This document shows, one piece after another, positions 33,333 to 42,058 of a stretch of 64,000 nucleotides of DNA. Made by a program: the position numbers and the translations under genes. The stretch's first letter is position 1; each line of letters begins with the position of its first letter. The stretch covers positions 24,786 to 88,785 of the forward strand of contig NZ_BCTO01000048.1 in NCBI RefSeq assembly GCF_001571325.1. Reading direction: 5' to 3'. This DNA comes from Delftia tsuruhatensis NBRC 16741 (GTDB taxonomy: Bacteria; Pseudomonadota; Gammaproteobacteria; Burkholderiales; Burkholderiaceae_C). The notes under the pieces are model-generated. The model had not been told where the DNA came from. It worked only from the letters and a program-made list of their open reading frames with translations, and searched no databases.

Positions 33333-33658
33333 TCGTCGTCTGCCGAAAGCGGTGCATCCAGATCGACCTCGATGCCTTCGGTCAGCGCCTGGATCTGCTG
33401 CGCCAGACGGGCATCCATGGTCTGCAGGCGCTCGGGGTGGGCTGCCATGTCCTGGGCCAGAAAGCCGAGAAACTGGCCCAGCACGGGATCGGCATCCTCG
33501 GCGGAGTCGGCGCGACTGAGCACGACCTCCCCGCCGGGCAGGATGGTGTAGTGGATCCTGTCGCGCTTGCTCAGGTGCAATGCGCGGCGAACGGCTTCGG
33601 GAATGGTGGTCTGGTAGCGGTCAGTGAGCGTGGATTCGGCTTCAAGTGTCGAAAACAT
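33329..33658 (-). CDS. prlF: PrlF-family antitoxin (AbrB/SpoVT-like)
   Basis: Antitoxin partner of YhaV and autorepressor. The 109 aa protein has an N-terminal swapped-hairpin DNA-binding domain: ESTLTDRYQTTIPEAVRRAL, then DRIHYTILPGGEVVLSRA. The C-terminal helix DPVLGQFLGFLAQDM is the YhaV-binding part known from PrlF. The ATG at 33658 has AGGAG 9 nt upstream; an in-frame ATG at 33688 would lie inside the operator palindrome and is rejected. Confidence 0.93.
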   Translation of the reverse strand: MFSTLEAESTLTDRYQTTIPEAVRRALHLSKRDRIHYTILPGGEVVLSRADSAEDADPVLGQFLGFLAQDMAAHPERLQTMDARLAQQIQALTEGIEVDLDAPLSADDE

Positions 33659-33684
33659 GATGGCATCTCCTGATAGGCTGCCAT

Positions 33685-33712
33685 GCATGGTAATGCAGGT
33701 GCATTACCATGC
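33685..33712. promoter_or_regulatory. Palindromic operator upstream of prlF-yhaV
   Basis: GCATGGTAATGC (33685-33696) and GCATTACCATGC (33701-33712) are perfect 12-bp arms with a 4-bp spacer. It sits 27 bp before the prlF start, the expected place for autoregulation by the PrlF-YhaV complex. Confidence 0.8.
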
Positions 33713-33755
33713 CCGGGCGAAAGGTTCCTTCCCCAAAAAGCACGCGCATCCCGCC

Positions 33756-35999
33756 TCAGAAATCCACACTCGCACTCAGCGAGAACGTGCGCGGACCGCC
33801 CACCGTCAGGTAGCCCGAACCCGGGTAGCCGCCCACGGAAGCCCAGTAGTTGCGGTCCGTCGCGTTGTCCACGCGCAGGCGCAGCGTGAGCAGCTTGCCC
33901 TGCACTTCGGTCATGTAGCGCACGCCCAGGTCCAGGCGGTTCCATCCGGCCACGCGCAGGGTGTTGATATCGTTGGCGTAGCTGGCGCCGGTGTGCACCA
34001 GGCGGCCGTCCAGCGCCAGGCCGTTGATGCCCGGCACATCCCACTCCACGCCCGCCGTGGCCTGGAAGCGCGGCACGCCGATGACGCGCTTGCCGTCGGT
34101 GGTGGCGCGGCCCGTGCTTTGCTGCCTGGCGTCCAGCCAGGTGGCGCCGCCCAGCAGGCGCAGGCCGCGCATGGGTTCGCCGAAGACGTTGAATTCCACG
34201 CCCTGGTGACGGTCCTTGCCGGCCGAGGTGAAGAGGTTGCCGTCGATCAGCGAGCGTGGCTTGTCGGTGGAGAAGAAGGCCAGGCCGCCGCCCAGCTTGC
34301 CGCCGTCGTACTTGACGCCCACTTCCTTTTGCTTGGTCACGTAGGGCGACATCTGCTGGCCCGCGTTGGCGATGAGGGTGTCGCCCGACTTGGCCGGCGC
34401 CGTGTCGCCCTGGGCCAGTCCCTCGATGTAGTTGCCGTACAGCGATACCTGGGGCGTGAGCTTGAACACCGCGCCCAGCACCGGGCTGGTGCGGCTCTGG
34501 TCATAGGCCGTGCGCACGCCGCCCTGGCTGGTGACTGCGCCGTTGCTGACGATGCGGTAGCTCACCGAGTCGGTCTCTATCGTCTGGCGGCGCACGCCGG
34601 CCGTCACCAGCATGCGGCCGTCCATCAGCGACAGCGTGTCGCCCAGCGCAAAGCTGTTCAGGCGCGTGCCCCGGTTGTAGGCGGGGTTGGACAGGTCGTT
34701 GCCCAGGTAGTTGAGCGGCGTGATCGCGTAGTAGCTGGGGTTGTAGAGGTTGGTGTTCAGCACATTGCCCTGGACCGCAGACGTGCTCATGCCATAGGCG
34801 TTGTAGACCTTGAGGTCGAAGGCCGAGTAGCTGGCCACGATCTCATGGCCCACGCTGCCCGTGTTCAGGCGTGCGCGCACGCCCAGCTCGCCTGTGCTCA
34901 CGCGGTCCTTGCGCGCGTTGTCGAAGCGGCTGGTGGTGGCCGCGCCATTGCCGGCCGCCGCCAGCGTGATGTTGGCCAGCGAGTTGTTCTCTGAACTGCG
35001 GCGCAGGCCGTAGGCGGCCCAGGCCGTCACGTTACTGTTGATGTCCCATTCGCCGCGCAGCGTGCCGAACAGGTCGCGCTCGTCGGAATAGGTCCAGGGC
35101 TGGGCCCAGTTGGAGGAAGCATCGGGCGCCGCAGGAATGGCGGCCAGCCCTGCGCCCGGCGTGACATTGGTGCGCGTGCGCTTGAGGCGGTTGTCCTGCC
35201 AGCCGATGTCGCCCGACAGGCGCACATTGCGGCTGCGCCAGTCCATGCCCACGGACAACAGATCGAGCTTGGAGCTTTCCTGGTCGATGGCGGTATCGCC
35301 GCCCCGGTGCGCGGCATTGAGGCGGATGCCCGTGGCCTGGTCGGGGCCGAAGCGCCGGCTCACGTCGGCCGCCACGAAGGCCTGGCCGCCGCTGGCAATG
35401 CCTGCCGTCACGCGCGACAGCGGATCGCTGCCCGCGCGCTTGGGCAGCAGGTTGATGTTGCCGCCCAGCCCGCCGCCATTGGGGCTGGCGCCCATCAGAA
35501 AAGCCGATGCGCCGCGCAGCAGCTCCACGCGCTCGAACAGCTCGGTGGCGATGTACTGGCGCGGCAGCAGGGCATACAGGCCGTTGTAGGCGACGTCGTC
35601 CGAGCCCAGCACGAAGCCGCGCACGAAGTAGGACTCCTGGAAATTGCCGAAGCCGCGCGCCACGCGCACGGAAGGATCGTTCTGCAGCACATCGCCCACG
35701 CTCTTGGCCTGGCGGTCCTGGATCAGCTCGTTGGTGTAGCTGGTGATGGAGAACGGCGTCTCCATGTTGTCGCGCGTGCCCAGAATCCCGGCCCGCCCGC
35801 CGCGTGCCACCTGGCCGCCCGCGTAGGGCCTGGACAGGCCTTCAGCCGACGCATCGGCGCTGGCCTCCACGGTGACGGTGCCCAGCTCGGGCGCGGCCGT
35901 TGCCGTGGAAGGGGCAGGCTGGGCCCATGCGGCGCCAGCAGACAAAAGAAGGGCCAGAGCCCCGGCGATCGGGGTCAGCGTGTGGAGGGGGGAGTGCAT
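33756..35999 (-). CDS. TonB-dependent siderophore receptor
   Basis: Outer-membrane ferric-siderophore importer, 747 aa. A signal peptide runs to about residue 26 (AAWA), followed by a short linker and the plug domain: TPFSITSYTNELIQDRQAKS, VGDVLQNDPSVRV, YFVRGFVLGSDDVAYNGLY and VELLRGASAFLMG. The 22-strand barrel ends in SLSASVDF with the terminal Phe. I chose ATG 35999 because the signal peptide begins there. The gene is monocistronic, with a Fur-box-like site 27-41 bp upstream. No FecI/FecR pair is adjacent. The siderophore is not identifiable. Confidence 0.95.
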   Translation of the reverse strand: MHSPLHTLTPIAGALALLLSAGAAWAQPAPSTATAAPELGTVTVEASADASAEGLSRPYAGGQVARGGRAGILGTRDNMETPFSITSYTNELIQDRQAKSVGDVLQNDPSVRVARGFGNFQESYFVRGFVLGSDDVAYNGLYALLPRQYIATELFERVELLRGASAFLMGASPNGGGLGGNINLLPKRAGSDPLSRVTAGIASGGQAFVAADVSRRFGPDQATGIRLNAAHRGGDTAIDQESSKLDLLSVGMDWRSRNVRLSGDIGWQDNRLKRTRTNVTPGAGLAAIPAAPDASSNWAQPWTYSDERDLFGTLRGEWDINSNVTAWAAYGLRRSSENNSLANITLAAAGNGAATTSRFDNARKDRVSTGELGVRARLNTGSVGHEIVASYSAFDLKVYNAYGMSTSAVQGNVLNTNLYNPSYYAITPLNYLGNDLSNPAYNRGTRLNSFALGDTLSLMDGRMLVTAGVRRQTIETDSVSYRIVSNGAVTSQGGVRTAYDQSRTSPVLGAVFKLTPQVSLYGNYIEGLAQGDTAPAKSGDTLIANAGQQMSPYVTKQKEVGVKYDGGKLGGGLAFFSTDKPRSLIDGNLFTSAGKDRHQGVEFNVFGEPMRGLRLLGGATWLDARQQSTGRATTDGKRVIGVPRFQATAGVEWDVPGINGLALDGRLVHTGASYANDINTLRVAGWNRLDLGVRYMTEVQGKLLTLRLRVDNATDRNYWASVGGYPGSGYLTVGGPRTFSLSASVDF

Positions 36000-36025
36000 G
36001 GAAAAAACGGGATGAGAATGCGGGA

Positions 36026-36040
36026 TGAGAATGATTCCCA
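36026..36040. promoter_or_regulatory. Fur-box-like site upstream of the siderophore receptor
   Basis: TGAGAATGATTCCCA at 36026-36040 is a near-palindrome with the GAGAATGATTC core of Fur boxes. A half-copy, GATGAGAATG, is repeated at 36011-36020. The AT-rich stretch behind it (ATAATTTTAT) suits a promoter. Iron-dependent repression by Fur is the likely meaning. Confidence 0.6.
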
Positions 36041-36122
36041 ATAATTTTATCGATGCGACTCCCCCGTATGGAGCTTGTAGGGAGATGTGTCTGTTTGTGC
36101 CCACACTCCGCCTGGCCCGCCT

Positions 36123-36518
36123 TCACGCCTGTCCAAGCAGCTCCCACGAGCAGACCTGCGCCTCATCCTCCCCCTGCACGAACGCAACCCGCATGCCCAG
36201 CGCCTTGCCCATGCCTTGCACGGCCAGGCGCAGGGCGGCGGGCACGGCGCGGTCGCCTGTGATGACGACCATGCCCCGGCACAGCTGGCGCATGCGTTCG
36301 CGGTTGCGCTTGAAGAACAGGGCGCGCTGCTTGCGTTCTTCGTGGCTTTCCTCGGGGTGGTCGCCGGGCAGGTGGTCGGTGAGCAGCACGAATTGCCGGC
36401 CCTGGTCGAGCAGGGATTCCAGCTGGCCTTCGGCCGATGCGTCTTCGTTGGTGCGGGCCTTCTGCGCCGCATGCTCGCGCAGGTAGACCAGGGGAAAGCG
36501 GGAGGTATCGATCAGCAT
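36123..36518 (-). CDS. Conserved hypothetical protein downstream of the flavin-binding protein
   Basis: A 131 aa cytoplasmic protein with mixed alpha/beta pattern: IDTSRFPLVYLREHA, then QFVLLTDHLPGD, an acidic-basic helix KQRALFFKRNRERMRQL, and GMVVITGDRAVPAALRLA. I do not recognise a characterised family; the layout recalls small proteins with STAS-like folds. It starts 28 bp after the preceding PNPOx-type gene on the same strand with AGGAAC upstream, so the two probably form an operon. Confidence 0.72.
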   Translation of the reverse strand: MLIDTSRFPLVYLREHAAQKARTNEDASAEGQLESLLDQGRQFVLLTDHLPGDHPEESHEERKQRALFFKRNRERMRQLCRGMVVITGDRAVPAALRLAVQGMGKALGMRVAFVQGEDEAQVCSWELLGQA

Positions 36519-36546
36519 GTCATGGTTCCTGGGAAAAAGCAGGGCA

Positions 36547-37209
36547 TCAGTACAGGTCGTGCCTGACCGCATGGGCGTAGTGGGCGTCGGCCTGTTCCTG
36601 TTGGGCGGCATCCATGGCGGGCGCCGTGGCATCGGCCAACTGCGTGAGGGCGGCCATCATCTGGCCCACGGTGGGCAGGGCGGTGCGGTCCAGCTGGCTT
36701 GACGGGTTCCACAGGCCGGAGCGGTGGATGGCCTTGCCGCAGTGCAGCAGCACCTCGTCGACCAGCACCACGGTGGCGGTCTTGGGCGTGCCCCGGCCTT
36801 CGCTCAGCTCCTGCAGCAGATGGGGGTCGGTGGAGATGCGGCCGCGCCCGTTGATGCGCAGGAAGATGTCCAGCCCCGGGAACAGGAAGAGCATGGCCAG
36901 GCGGTCATCGGCCTGCAGGTTGCGCAGGGATTCGATGCGGTTGTTGCCGGGCCAGTCGGCAAAGGCCACGGTGCGCTCGTCCAGCACCTGCACAAAGCCG
37001 GGTGGCCCGCCGCGCGGCGAGGCATCCAGGCCGCGTTCGCCGGCCGTGGCCAGGCAAAAGAAGCTGGCCTGGCGCAGATAGGCCTCGTGGAAGTCGGACA
37101 GGCGGTCGCGCACGGCCTTCTGGATTCTTTCTGCCGGGGCGGCGTAGAGCGAGTCCAGGTCGATGGCCGGGCCTGGCGGGTCTGCAAGGGCGGTGTTGTC
37201 TGTGTGCAT
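36547..37209 (-). CDS. Pyridoxamine 5'-phosphate oxidase-fold flavin-binding protein
   Basis: A 220 aa split-barrel protein of the MSMEG_1061/COG3576 type. SFFCLATAGERGLDASPRGGPPGFVQVL is the FMN-contacting hairpin region (core DASPRGGPPGFV), followed by FADWPGNNRIESLRNL, LFLFPGLDIFLRINGRG and HCGKAIHRSGLW. These proteins bind FMN or F420-like flavins; the substrate is unknown. It is divergent from an AraC-type regulator 70 bp away, which is a likely regulator of it. Confidence 0.87.
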   Translation of the reverse strand: MHTDNTALADPPGPAIDLDSLYAAPAERIQKAVRDRLSDFHEAYLRQASFFCLATAGERGLDASPRGGPPGFVQVLDERTVAFADWPGNNRIESLRNLQADDRLAMLFLFPGLDIFLRINGRGRISTDPHLLQELSEGRGTPKTATVVLVDEVLLHCGKAIHRSGLWNPSSQLDRTALPTVGQMMAALTQLADATAPAMDAAQQEQADAHYAHAVRHDLY

Positions 37210-37279
37210 GGCACAAGCGTAAGAACAAAGGCGTTGGCGGCTGTAGACTGGATCGGCCAACAAATAGCTCAAAGACGCC

Positions 37280-38113
37280 ATGCCCGATGCCATTCTTGAA
37301 CTGGTCAGCCATGTGAACCGTGCCGATGGCCCCGTGCTGATCGCGGCCGTGGGCAACCAGGACGAGGAGCTGGCCTCCGAGCCGCACCGCCACGCGCGCG
37401 GCCAGCTGTTCGGCTCGCTGCGCGGGCTGCTGTCGGTGGGCGTGGAAGACGCGGTCTGGGTGGTGCCCGCCATCCATGCCGTGTGGCTGCCGCCGCACCA
37501 GCTGCATTCGGGCCGCTCCCATGGTCCCTTCCACGGCTGGAGCGTCTACGTGGCGGAGCCGGCCTGCGCCGACCTGCCGCAGCGGCCCTGCGCCATCCGC
37601 ACCTCGGGCCTGCTGCGCGAGGCCGTGCTGCGCGCCGCCGGCTGGGGATGGCAGCAAGGCGTGCCCACAACGCAGCCCGTGCAACCAGGCCCTTCGGCGG
37701 ACCAGGCCCGCGCCCATGTGATGGCGGTGATCCTGGACGAGATCCGCACCCTGCCCGTGGAGCCCCTGGGCCTGCCCCTGCCCGCAGACCCGCGCCTGCA
37801 GCGCATCGCCCGCGCACTGATCGCCGACCCGGCCGATGCCCGCGACCTGGAGGCCTGGGCGCGCTGGGCCGCGGTCAGCTCGCGCACGCTGAGTCGGCGC
37901 TTTGTCTCGGAAACCGGCTTCAGCTTCACTGCCTGGCGCCAGCGCGCGCGGCTGATGCGCTCGCTGGAGATGCTGGCCGCCGGCGCGCCTGTAACGAACA
38001 TCGCGCTGGACCTGGGCTACGCCACGGCCAGCGCCTTCATCGGCTTGTTCCGGCGCACGTTCGGGGAGACGCCTGCGGCGTACCGGGGGAGGTTGAGGGC
38101 GGCTCGGGACTGA
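37280..38113 (+). CDS. AraC-family transcriptional regulator (cupin sensor)
   Basis: A 277 aa regulator. The N-terminal cupin carries EPHRHARGQLFGSLRG and AIHAVWLPPHQLHS, as in NimR-type regulators. The C-terminal double HTH has WAAVSSRTLSRRFVSETGFS and NIALDLGYATASAFIGLFRR. It is divergent from the flavin-binding protein gene at 37209 and convergent with gntR. The effector is unknown. Confidence 0.9.
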   Translation: MPDAILELVSHVNRADGPVLIAAVGNQDEELASEPHRHARGQLFGSLRGLLSVGVEDAVWVVPAIHAVWLPPHQLHSGRSHGPFHGWSVYVAEPACADLPQRPCAIRTSGLLREAVLRAAGWGWQQGVPTTQPVQPGPSADQARAHVMAVILDEIRTLPVEPLGLPLPADPRLQRIARALIADPADARDLEAWARWAAVSSRTLSRRFVSETGFSFTAWRQRARLMRSLEMLAAGAPVTNIALDLGYATASAFIGLFRRTFGETPAAYRGRLRAARD

Positions 38114-38147
38114 GGGGCTGCACTACCCGCCCAGCTAAGGACTTCGC

Positions 38148-38870
38148 CTACAACCGCTGCAACTGCGCATTCAGATACGCATCGCGCGAGGGCAGCAGGT
38201 GCTCGGCGCACAGGCGGACCAGGGCGTCGCGGTCCTGGGCGCGCAGGGCTTCGATCATTTGCCAGTGTTCCTGGCGTGCGCGCTCGCGGTAGTTGGCCGA
38301 GACCAGGGAGGCGAAGCGGATGGGGTGCGTCTGGCGCGCGTATTCGGTGATGGCCTTGTGCAGCGTGTCGTTGCCCGCCAGCGCAAACAGTTCCTGGTGA
38401 AAGGCCAGGTTGATGCGGAACACCAGGCGCGCGTTGCCTTCGGCCACGGCGGCGTCGTGCTGCTGCTGGATGGCGGTCAGGCGGTCCAGGCTTTCGGGGG
38501 GAACGGGCAGGGGGATCTTGCGCGCGGCCTCGACTTCCAGCATGCCGCGCAGCTCGTACAGTTCCTGCACTTCCTGGGTGGAGAAGGAGCGCACCAGGGC
38601 GCCCACGTTCTTGCGGCGCTCGATGAGGCCCATGCGGTCCAGCGCGGCCAGGGCCTCGCGGGCCACATGGCGCTTGACGTCGAAGCGGGCCATGAGGTCG
38701 TCCTCCACCAGGCGCTCGCGCGGGTGCAGCCGGCCGAAGACCACGTCCTCTTCCAGCGCGGCCACCATGGCGCCCAGGGCGTCCGGTGCCGGCGCGGGTT
38801 CTGCATCCAGGGAAATCGGCAATGGGGCGGCAACGACCATCAAGACAAGCGGTTGGGACAAAGACGCCAT
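38148..38870 (-). CDS. GntR-family regulator (FCD domain) linked to the sugar-acid dehydratase
   Basis: A 240 aa regulator with an N-terminal winged helix (LVEDDLMARFDVKRHVAREA, LDRMGLIERRKNVGALVRSF) and a C-terminal all-helical FCD domain with metal-ligand-type His/Asp residues (RINLAFHQELFALAGND). The recognition-helix sequence KRHVAREAL departs from the usual xxTVREAL. It lies 27 bp after the dehydratase gene on the same strand. It probably controls that operon and the divergent transporter gene, with a sugar acid as effector. The start at 38870 is the longest option; 38840 is also possible. Confidence 0.9.
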   Translation of the reverse strand: MASLSQPLVLMVVAAPLPISLDAEPAPAPDALGAMVAALEEDVVFGRLHPRERLVEDDLMARFDVKRHVAREALAALDRMGLIERRKNVGALVRSFSTQEVQELYELRGMLEVEAARKIPLPVPPESLDRLTAIQQQHDAAVAEGNARLVFRINLAFHQELFALAGNDTLHKAITEYARQTHPIRFASLVSANYRERARQEHWQMIEALRAQDRDALVRLCAEHLLPSRDAYLNAQLQRL

Positions 38871-38897
38871 TTTGTCCGAATTGACCGCCTGCGCCGA

Positions 38898-40676
38898 CTA
38901 TTCGCGCCGGCCGGGAATGGTGCCGCGCTCGGTGGCGCAGCGCAGGAAGTCGAAGTCCACGCCCTGGTCGGCCTGGTTCACGGTGGTGAGAAAGAGCTTG
39001 CGGTAGCCGCGCTCGGCCGTGGGCACGGCCACCGGCTGCTCGCGGGCGCGGCGGGCCAGTTCCTCGTCGCCGACCTGCAGCGTGAGCTCGCGGCGCGCCA
39101 CCGATAGCGTGATGCGGTCGCCATTCCTCACATGGGCCAGCGGCCCTCCCACGGCCGATTCGGGCGTGACGTGCAGCACGATGGTGCCGAAGGCCGTGCC
39201 GCTCATGCGCCCGTCGGAGATGCGCACGATGTCCTTGACGCCGGCCCGCGCCAGCTTGCGCGGGATGGGGATGTAGCCGGCCTCGGGCATGCCGGGCGCG
39301 CCCTTGGGGCCGATGTTCTTGAGCACGAGGATGTCGTCGGCCGTCACGTCCAGGTCGTCGCTGTCGATGCGGTGGGCCAGGTCGGCCGCGTTCTCGAAGA
39401 CCACGGCGCGGCCTTCGTGCTCCATGAGCCGGGGATGGGCGGCCGACTGCTTGATGATGGCGCCGCCCGGCGCGAGGTTGCCGCGCAGCACGGCGATGCC
39501 GCCCTGCGGGTAGATGGGGTTGGAGCGCGGGCGCACCACGTCCTGCGCAAAGCCGGGGCCGGCGCGATCGATCTCTTCGCCCAGCGTGCGGCCGGTGACG
39601 GTGAGGGCGTCCAGGTTCAGCAGGGGCTTGAGCTCGCGCAGCAGCGTGGCCATGCCGCCTGCGTGGTGGAAGTCCTCCATGTAGTGGTCGCCCGAGGGCT
39701 TGAGGTCCAGCAGCACGGGCGTGTCGCGGCCCATGCGGTCCAGGGCCTGCAGGTCGATGTCATAGCCCATGCGCCCCGCGATGGCGGCCAGGTGCACGAG
39801 CCCGTTGGTGGAGCCGCCGATGGCCAGCAGCACGCGCATGGCGTTCTCGAAGGCGGCGGGCGTGAGGATTTTGTCGATGGTCAGGCCCCCGCGCGCCATG
39901 CGCACGGCCTCGGTGCCGGTCTGCTCGGCAATGCGGATGCGGTCGGCCGTGACGGCGGGGGGCGAGGCGCCGCCGGGCACGGTCATGCCCAGCGCCTCGG
40001 CAATGCAGGCCATGGTGCTGGCCGTGCCCATGACCGAGCAGGTGCCCACGCTGGCCACCAGCTGGTTGTTCACGTCGGCGATCTCTTCGGCGTCGATCTC
40101 TTCGGCGCGGAACTTGCCCCAGTAGCGGCGGCAGTCCGTGCAGGCGCCCACGCGCTCGCTGCGGTGCGAGCCGGTGAGCATCGACCCGGTGATCAGCTGG
40201 ATGGCCGGGATGCCGGCCGAGGCCGCGCCCATCAACTGGGCCGGCACCGTCTTGTCGCAGCCGCCGATGAGCACGATGGCATCCATGGGCTGGGCGCGGA
40301 TCATCTCCTCGGTGTCCATGGACATGAGGTTGCGCAGGTACATGCTGGTCGGCGCCGAGAAGCTTTCGTGCACCGAGATGGTGGGGAAGTCCATGGGCAG
40401 GCCACCCGCCAGCATCACGCCGCGCTTGACGGCCTCGATCAGCTGGGGCGCATTGCCGTGGCAGGGGTTGTAGCTGCTGCCCGTGTTGGTGATGCCTATG
40501 ACGGGCCGCTGCAGCGCCGAGTCCGTGTAGCCCGCGCCCTTGATGAAGGCCTTGCGCAGGAACAGCGAAAAGCCGCGGTCGCCGTAGTTGGTCAGGCCCT
40601 TGGAGATGCCCGTGGCCGCATCGGCGGGGGCGATGTCATGGCCTGGAGCGCCATCGGGAGTCTTGGGGTCGGTCAT
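38898..40676 (-). CDS. IlvD/Edd-family dehydratase, probably for a sugar acid
   Basis: A 592 aa Fe-S dehydratase. Cluster and active-site signatures are SSYNPCHGNAPQL, IGGCDKTVPAQLMGA and GACTDCRRYWGKFRAEEID, then VGTCSVMGTASTMA, GGSTNGLVHLAAI and DGRMSGTAFGTIVLHV. The RRYWGKFRAEEI block is typical of arabonate/xylonate-type dehydratases and not of housekeeping IlvD. The neighbours (GntR regulator, Bug receptor) support a catabolic role for a sugar acid taken up from outside. The exact sugar acid cannot be named. Confidence 0.9.
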   Translation of the reverse strand: MTDPKTPDGAPGHDIAPADAATGISKGLTNYGDRGFSLFLRKAFIKGAGYTDSALQRPVIGITNTGSSYNPCHGNAPQLIEAVKRGVMLAGGLPMDFPTISVHESFSAPTSMYLRNLMSMDTEEMIRAQPMDAIVLIGGCDKTVPAQLMGAASAGIPAIQLITGSMLTGSHRSERVGACTDCRRYWGKFRAEEIDAEEIADVNNQLVASVGTCSVMGTASTMACIAEALGMTVPGGASPPAVTADRIRIAEQTGTEAVRMARGGLTIDKILTPAAFENAMRVLLAIGGSTNGLVHLAAIAGRMGYDIDLQALDRMGRDTPVLLDLKPSGDHYMEDFHHAGGMATLLRELKPLLNLDALTVTGRTLGEEIDRAGPGFAQDVVRPRSNPIYPQGGIAVLRGNLAPGGAIIKQSAAHPRLMEHEGRAVVFENAADLAHRIDSDDLDVTADDILVLKNIGPKGAPGMPEAGYIPIPRKLARAGVKDIVRISDGRMSGTAFGTIVLHVTPESAVGGPLAHVRNGDRITLSVARRELTLQVGDEELARRAREQPVAVPTAERGYRKLFLTTVNQADQGVDFDFLRCATERGTIPGRRE

Positions 40677-40761
40677 GGGTGGGGTGCTTTGCAGAGGGTC
40701 TTGGCGGGGTCGGAAGGCAGGCGCTGCCTTGTCGTGGGGCAGGATAGCGGCGGATGCCGCG

Positions 40762-40799
40762 GATTATTATCGTCGTTATCACCTATATTATTAATAATC
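40762..40799. promoter_or_regulatory. AT-rich divergent promoter with inverted repeat
   Basis: GATTATTA (40762-40769) and TAATAATC (40792-40799) are perfect 8-bp arms around a 22-bp AT-rich middle that also has TATATT as a possible -10. It is 80-120 bp from each of the divergent dehydratase and Bug genes. It is a likely GntR operator and shared promoter, and stands out sharply from the GC-rich background. Confidence 0.6.
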
Positions 40800-40879
40800 T
40801 ATCTGGCCAACCATGCAGCCGTGCCCGGCGTGCGTGCCGGGCATGTTTTTCCGACACAAGACAAAAGGAGGAGACACCC

Positions 40880-41908
40880 ATGGTTGTTGCTGCATCCCGC
40901 ATCCGTCGCATTCATGCGCCCAACCGGCGCGCCGCCCTGGCTGCGGCGCTGCTGGCCTCGCTGGCGCTGGGCCCAGGCCTGGCCACGCCCGCACTGGCCG
41001 ACGGCGCCTATCCGGCCCGGCCCATCAAGCTGGTCGTTCCGTACACGCCCGGGGGCGCCACCGACGTGATCGGCCGCGTGGTGGGGCAAAGGCTCTCGCT
41101 GGCGCTGGGCCAGCCCGTGGTGGTGGAGAACCGGGCCGGCGCGGCCGGCAACCTGGGCGCCGCGGCCGTGGCCAAGGAAAGGCCCGATGGCTATACGCTG
41201 CTGCTGGGCGCGCTGACCAGCCATTCCATCAACAGCGTGCTCATGCCTGCCACGGCGGGCTTCACCATGGACAAGAGCTTCGCGCCCATAGCCGTGGTGG
41301 GCCGCGTGCCGCTGGTGATCACCGTGGGGCCGTCGGTGACGTCGGCCAATCTGGCGGAGTTCATCGCGCTGGCCAAAGCGAAGCCGGGCGGGCTGAACTA
41401 CGGCTCCTCGGGCAATGGCTCACCCCAGCACCTGGCGGCCGAGCTGTTCAAGCGGCAGGCCGGCGTGCCGCTGACGCACGTGCCCTACAAGGGCAGCACG
41501 CCCGCGCTCAACGACCTCATGGGCGGCCAGGTGGATGTGGTGTTCGACACCCTGCCCGCCACGCAGGGCTTCATCAAGGGCGGGCGGCTGCGCGGCCTGG
41601 CCGTGACCACGGCGCAGCGCGTGCCCTCCATTGCCGACATTCCCACCACGGCCGAGGCCGGGCTGTCAGGCTTCGAGGTGACGTCGATGTTCGGCCTGCT
41701 GGCGCCTGCGGGCACGCCCGCACCCATCGTCGCCCGGCTCAGCGGCGCGCTCAAGGAGGTGATGGGGCAGCAGGAAGTGAAGGACGCCCTGGTCGCCCAG
41801 GGCGCCATGCCCACCTTCACCACGCCTGCCGAGGCGCGCATGCAGATCGCCAAGGAGGTGGGCCGCTGGTCGGCCGTGATCAAGGAGTCGGATATCAAGC
41901 CGGACTGA
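40880..41908 (+). CDS. Bug-family (TTT) solute-binding protein
   Basis: Periplasmic receptor of a tripartite tricarboxylate transporter type, 342 aa. A signal peptide runs to about residue 40 (PALA). Signatures are YPARPIKLVVPYTPGGATDV, VVENRAGAAGNLGAAAVAK, DGYTLLLG, HVPYKGSTPALNDLMGGQVD and FDTLPAT. ATG 40880 has the strong AAGGAGGAG at 40865-40873. No TctA/TctB membrane subunits are adjacent, which is common for Bug receptors in Burkholderiales. The divergent dehydratase suggests a sugar acid or related carboxylate as ligand. Confidence 0.93.
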   Translation: MVVAASRIRRIHAPNRRAALAAALLASLALGPGLATPALADGAYPARPIKLVVPYTPGGATDVIGRVVGQRLSLALGQPVVVENRAGAAGNLGAAAVAKERPDGYTLLLGALTSHSINSVLMPATAGFTMDKSFAPIAVVGRVPLVITVGPSVTSANLAEFIALAKAKPGGLNYGSSGNGSPQHLAAELFKRQAGVPLTHVPYKGSTPALNDLMGGQVDVVFDTLPATQGFIKGGRLRGLAVTTAQRVPSIADIPTTAEAGLSGFEVTSMFGLLAPAGTPAPIVARLSGALKEVMGQQEVKDALVAQGAMPTFTTPAEARMQIAKEVGRWSAVIKESDIKPD

Positions 41909-42058
41909 GGCCGGGTGCGGGGCGGGGCCGGGTGGGGCCGCGCTGATATCGGTAAGGGCACAAGCATATGCCCAAAGATTCGTTCCCCCGCGCCTGCATC
42001 GTGGCGATACTGGCCGGCCGCATTCCCTCCACCGCCTCAGCTTTTTCACCGCCGCACC

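Noticed and set aside
41915..42058. Longer N-terminus for the AraC regulator at 42059
   Set aside because: The upstream frame is open but Pro/Trp/Arg-rich without family similarity. The GTG at 42059 gives a normal AraC length.
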